Below are positions 60,884 to 64,000 of a stretch of DNA of 64,000 nucleotides, in pieces (positions within the stretch are counted from its first letter, which is position 1; each line of letters starts with the position of its first letter). Under the pieces are notes generated by a model, which did not search any database, was not told the origin of the DNA, and saw only the letters and a program-made list of their open reading frames with translations. Both the position numbers and the translations under genes were made by a program. This stretch comes from Burkholderiales bacterium RIFCSPLOWO2_12_FULL_65_40. GTDB taxonomy: Bacteria > Pseudomonadota > Gammaproteobacteria > Burkholderiales > Burkholderiaceae_C. The stretch is from positions 163,875 through 227,874 of the forward strand of contig MESL01000035.1 in assembly GCA_001770955.1 (NCBI GenBank). The letters are read 5' to 3'.

Positions 60884-61675
60884 ATGAAAGTCCGCGTGCT
60901 CGGTTGCTCCGGGGCCATTGCCCAGGGTTGCCGCACCACCTCGTTTCTGATCGACGGGCGCATCCTCATTGACGCGGGCACCGGCGTGGGCGATCTCACG
61001 CTCGATGAAATGCGGGCTATCGACCATGTCTTTCTGACCCACTCGCATCTGGACCATATTGCGGCGCTGCCGCTCATGCTCGATGCGGTTTCGTCGCTGC
61101 GCAGCACGCCGGTGCAAGTGCATGCCTTGCCCGAAACCATCGTGGCCCTGCAGGTTCATGTGTTCAACAACGTCATCTGGCCGGACTTCAGCCGCATCCC
61201 CAGCACCAGCGCGCCCTTCTTGCGCTTCACCGCGCTGGCCGTGGGCCAGACGCTGAACGCCGCAGGCACGCTGCTGGAAGTGCTGCCCGCCGAACATACC
61301 GTACCCGCCGTCGGCTATGCGGTGCAAGGCCACAGCGGCTGGTGGGTGTTCAGTGGCGACACAGGGCGCAACCCGGCCTTCTGGCAGCGCGTGAACCAGA
61401 TCCCCATGGCCATGCTGGTGATCGAAACCGCCTTCAGCAACCGTGAAAGCATCCTGGCCGAGCGCGCCCTGCATCTTGCCCCACACACCCTGGCGCTGGA
61501 ACTGGCGCAACTGAACCCTGCGCGCCCCTGTCCCATCTACATCACCCACACCAAGCCGTCGGAAACCGAGCTCATCATGGCGGAGATCCGGCAGTTCGAT
61601 GCGCGTACCCCCCATGGATTTGATGCGCCGCACGATATCCGGTGGCTTCGGGCGGGGGATGTGCTGGAGGTGTAA
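60884..61675 (+). CDS. metallo-beta-lactamase-fold 3',5'-cyclic-nucleotide phosphodiesterase
   Basis: Protein of 263 residues with HSHLDH (about 52-57), further metal ligands in PAEHTVPAVGY, FSGDTG and the terminal YITHTKPSE. The overall pattern fits class II-type cyclic nucleotide phosphodiesterases of the MBL superfamily, which is strengthened by the cyclase gene 15 bases upstream. An RNase Z-like or other MBL hydrolase is the alternative. Confidence 0.8.
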   Translation: MKVRVLGCSGAIAQGCRTTSFLIDGRILIDAGTGVGDLTLDEMRAIDHVFLTHSHLDHIAALPLMLDAVSSLRSTPVQVHALPETIVALQVHVFNNVIWPDFSRIPSTSAPFLRFTALAVGQTLNAAGTLLEVLPAEHTVPAVGYAVQGHSGWWVFSGDTGRNPAFWQRVNQIPMAMLVIETAFSNRESILAERALHLAPHTLALELAQLNPARPCPIYITHTKPSETELIMAEIRQFDARTPHGFDAPHDIRWLRAGDVLEV

Positions 61676-61808
61676 GGGTTGGGCTGTGAGTGACATAGAT
61701 GCGCGACAAGAATGTCATTTTTATGTGAGCGATAGGGCGAATTGTTACATTTTGGCTTGTTTTTATAAGGTAAATGTTTCTTGAAGATGCTTGTTGTTGC
61801 AGTTGTGA

Positions 61809-61825
61809 TTGGCACGGAAACTGCT
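61809..61825 (+). promoter_or_regulatory. sigma-54 promoter of pilin gene 1
   Basis: TTGGCACGGAAACTGCT carries the -24 GG (61811-61812) and -12 GC (61823-61824) at the required 12-base spacing with one mismatch in TTGC. It lies 39 bases before the pilin ATG. In Pseudomonas and relatives pilA is read by sigma-54 with PilR. Confidence 0.85.
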
Positions 61826-61863
61826 TTTTTTAAGCGCATCTGCAATTTTCCTAGGAGATCTAT

Positions 61864-62436
61864 ATGAAGCGTTCTTTCCAAAAGGGTTTTACCCTGATCG
61901 AATTGATGATCGTTGTGGCGATCATCGGTATTCTGGCCGCCGTGGCCCTGCCGGCCTACCAGGACTACACCATTCGCGCCAAGGTTTCTGAGGCTGTGAT
62001 TGCAGGTTCCAGTGCCAAGGGTGTGTTGAGTGAAGCCTTCCAGTCCGATGGCATCACCGGCCTGTCGGCAGCGGCTACTGCCATCAACGCGACTCCTTTT
62101 GCACAAAAAGCATCGAAGTACGTGATTAACTATTGCGTGGGTGCCGCAGTGACCACACCAACGGCTGCAGACTGTGCTGCTACGGGTGCTATTGCGAACT
62201 GGATTGTCTCCGTGGCCATCTCGGCGACTGCTGGCAATGGTATTCCCACCAGCCTGGATGGCCAAACCATCGTTCTTTCGCCGAACGTGCAGGGGGTGAC
62301 TCCTGTTGCTACGTCTCTGGGCGCCGTGGATTGGGCTTGCACCAGTACGACAAACCAAGCAGCAACTGCACGTGGTTTGGCGAACCGGCCTCTTGGCACG
62401 CTGCTGGCCAAATACGCTCCATCCGAGTGCCGTTAA
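61864..62436 (+). CDS. pilA: type IV major pilin (PilA-like), copy 1
   Basis: Prepilin of 190 residues. Prepilin peptidase site after KG8, then [20 protein letters not shown] with the conserved Glu5 of the mature protein. The C-terminal globular part has four cysteines (YCVG, ADCAA, WACTS, SECR). A 12-base AT-rich run and TAGGAGA precede the ATG. Monocistronic: a strong terminator follows. Confidence 0.94.
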   Translation: MKRSFQKGFTLIELMIVVAIIGILAAVALPAYQDYTIRAKVSEAVIAGSSAKGVLSEAFQSDGITGLSAAATAINATPFAQKASKYVINYCVGAAVTTPTAADCAATGAIANWIVSVAISATAGNGIPTSLDGQTIVLSPNVQGVTPVATSLGAVDWACTSTTNQAATARGLANRPLGTLLAKYAPSECR

Positions 62437-62483
62437 ACTGAAACGGTGCAGAGCGCTCTTTGCAGGGCCTCGCACTTGTATCC

Positions 62484-62508
62484 CAAAGGGCGCTCAGGCG
62501 CCCTTTTT
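62484..62508 (+). terminator. intrinsic terminator after pilin gene 1
   Basis: AAAGGGCGC, loop TCAG, GCGCCCTTTTT. A perfect nine-pair stem followed by a T run, about 50 bases after the stop. Confidence 0.9.
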
Positions 62509-62533
62509 CGCGTGTGCAGTTTTTCAAAGTCTC

Positions 62534-63304
62534 ATGAAGTCAACACAACATCGGTGGCGCTTTGCCGCGCGCTGGGCGCTTCGCCACACTCTGCTCAGTG
62601 TGGCCATTGCATTGATCTCCGCAGCCCTGGTGTTTGGGCTTTGGTATCCCATGCCCTATCGTGCAATGCTCGGTGTGGGTGGCATTTATGTGCTGATACT
62701 CATCGTGGACGTGGTTTGCGGTCCACTGATCACTTTTGTGCTGGCCAGTCCTCGCAAGTCGCGGCGTGAAATGGTGTTGGACCTCAGCCTTGTGGGCATG
62801 ATTCAGATGGCCGCCCTGCTATATGGAATGCAGGCGGTCTGGATTGGGCGACCTGCTGTGCTGGCGTTCGAAAAAGATCGACTGACAGTGGTTTCTTCAA
62901 ATGAAATTGACCACGCCGATCTCCACAAGGCACCGCCAGGCTTGCGTGATTTGCCCAATGCCGGTCTGCTAAAGGTGGGAACCCGTAAGCCCCGCGACAA
63001 CAGCGAATTTTTTGGCGGTATCGATCTGTCTTTGGCCGGGATTTCGCCCGCCATGCGCCCAGCCTGGTGGGAGCCGATCAGCCTTTATCACGACGAGATG
63101 CGGGCGCATGCCAAACCACTTTCTGAACTTATTCAGCGGCGCCCGAATGACGTTTTCTTGCTAAGGAAAGCTGTTGCCGAAACAGGCCAGCCGATTGACG
63201 CGCTGACATACCTGCCGCTCACCAGTAGCAAGACTAAAGACTGGATTGCGCTGCTAGATGCGAGTATGGAAGTGGTCGGTTACGCACCAGTGGACGGGTT
63301 CTAA
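62534..63304 (+). CDS. TfpX/TfpZ-type type IV pilin accessory protein
   Basis: Protein of 256 residues with three N-terminal membrane helices (about 15-37, 43-68, 82-100) followed by a soluble domain. The arrangement and position beside a pilin gene match the TfpX/TfpZ accessory family, which helps assembly or surface level of its cognate pilin in Pseudomonas. Start at ATG 62534 is the first after the terminator. Confidence 0.8.
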   Translation: MKSTQHRWRFAARWALRHTLLSVAIALISAALVFGLWYPMPYRAMLGVGGIYVLILIVDVVCGPLITFVLASPRKSRREMVLDLSLVGMIQMAALLYGMQAVWIGRPAVLAFEKDRLTVVSSNEIDHADLHKAPPGLRDLPNAGLLKVGTRKPRDNSEFFGGIDLSLAGISPAMRPAWWEPISLYHDEMRAHAKPLSELIQRRPNDVFLLRKAVAETGQPIDALTYLPLTSSKTKDWIALLDASMEVVGYAPVDGF

Positions 63305-63363
63305 AACGCGGAAAGCGGACAAGTTCACTGCTCTACAGTGCGGCTTGGTTTTTGTAACCGAGA

Positions 63364-63379
63364 TGGCGCAGATATTGCT
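63364..63379 (+). promoter_or_regulatory. sigma-54-like promoter of pilin gene 2
   Basis: TGGCGCAGATATTGCT keeps the -24 GG and -12 GC with correct spacing and a perfect TTGC block. It lies about 36 bases upstream of the second pilin ATG, parallel to the promoter of copy 1. Confidence 0.72.
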
Positions 63380-63414
63380 AAAGGTTTAACTAATCGACAG
63401 ATTTTGGAGAAACC

Positions 63415-63951
63415 ATGCGCAACTACTACAAGAAGATTCAAGGATTCACGCTGATCGAGCTGATGATCGTCGTCGCGATCATTGGCATACTGGCTGCAGT
63501 CGCCTTGCCGGCGTACCAGGATTTCACCGTGAGGGCAAAAATAGCAGAAGCAGTGGTTGCTGCAGCGCCCGGCAAAGAAATGCTGAGTGAGGCATTTCAA
63601 GCCAACGGAGTCGGAGGCATGGATGCAGCTGCTACGGTATATAACGCTGTGCCAGCTGCGCAGAAGGCATCCAAATATGTCAGCGACATTCAGATCACAG
63701 GCGCGGCAACGCCTTGGCCCATTGTGGTGAGCATTGCTGCTACCGCGGGCAACGGCATCCCCACCGGACTCAATGGTCAAACCCTCGTCTTCTCACCCAA
63801 TATTCAGGGCGCAACTCCCACGGCCGGCGCACAAGGTGCCGTGGATTGGGCGTGTGCCAGCGACTCCGCTTCGACCGCGACCGCGAGGGGGCTGGCGAAC
63901 CGCACCCTGGGTACGCTGCCTGCAAAATACGCTCCGGCAGAATGTCGCTGA
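63415..63951 (+). CDS. type IV major pilin (PilA-like), copy 2
   Basis: Prepilin of 178 residues, cleavage after QG10, then the same [20 protein letters not shown] helix as copy 1. The C-terminal half is related ([30 protein letters not shown]) but shorter, with only two cysteines (WACAS, AECR) instead of four. TTTTGGAG precedes the ATG. Window ends 49 bases after its stop. Confidence 0.93.
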   Translation: MRNYYKKIQGFTLIELMIVVAIIGILAAVALPAYQDFTVRAKIAEAVVAAAPGKEMLSEAFQANGVGGMDAAATVYNAVPAAQKASKYVSDIQITGAATPWPIVVSIAATAGNGIPTGLNGQTLVFSPNIQGATPTAGAQGAVDWACASDSASTATARGLANRTLGTLPAKYAPAECR

Positions 63952-64000
63952 GAGTGCCTTGCCAAGGCCAGGCGGCAGGAATTCATTGACACCTGACTGC

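Overview
The window reads as a high-GC betaproteobacterial chromosome, most likely Comamonadaceae (Acidovorax or a relative). Grounds: metX-metW, a type 2 pyrF, class 2 argC, the amgK/lptD/surA/rsmA neighbourhood, a Tat-type nosZ with nosRDFYL, and intergenic repeats of the AGCGCTTAT...ATAAGCGCT kind. This is inference from gene content; no database was searched.

Layout. 1-3642: a Mn2+ riboswitch (yybP-ykoY type) before a TMEM165/GDT1 exporter, then a SAM-II riboswitch with a terminator ending at the ATG of metX, then metW and pyrF. 3746-7856 (minus): D-amino-acid oxidoreductase, D-serine dehydratase, EamA permease, thioesterase. 8097-10753: secreted alpha/beta hydrolase, PDZ protein, AraC regulator, overlapping uvrA tail to tail. 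13895-19042: corA, then glcE-DUF1275-glcF-proQ on the minus strand with no glcD beside them. 19352-21931 (minus): putative porin, glnK, amtB, with a sigma-54 promoter and NtrC-type sites. 22143-31282: comM, small proteins, rsmE, amgK, lptD-surA-rsmA. 31350-42382: N2O reduction genes (apbE, cytochrome c, DUF2946, nosZRDFYL and a second NosL-like gene).

42383-44250 is a small AT-richer accessory island. Two minus-strand ORFs are each followed by an attC-like site and begin a few bases after a GTTAGCC boundary, so they look like integron gene cassettes with no integrase nearby. A truncated IS110-family transposase start sits against the outermost attC end. 44248-49181 (minus): creD with a coupled small gene, a 170-bp near-perfect palindrome, a TctE-like kinase and its regulator, and a MarR protein. 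49322-54191: recA-recX, argC, sucCD.

54395-61675 is a compact signalling locus: CHASE2 Ser/Thr kinase, PP2C phosphatase, double-FHA protein, CHASE2 adenylate/guanylate cyclase and a metallo-beta-lactamase-fold cyclic nucleotide phosphodiesterase. It runs into two type IV major pilin genes, each with a sigma-54-like promoter, separated by a TfpX/TfpZ-type accessory protein. The locus suggests protein phosphorylation and cyclic nucleotide signals linked to pilus function, which is inference.

Two dispersed intergenic repeat families (nine and two copies) punctuate gene ends. No tRNA, rRNA or CRISPR array was recognised.
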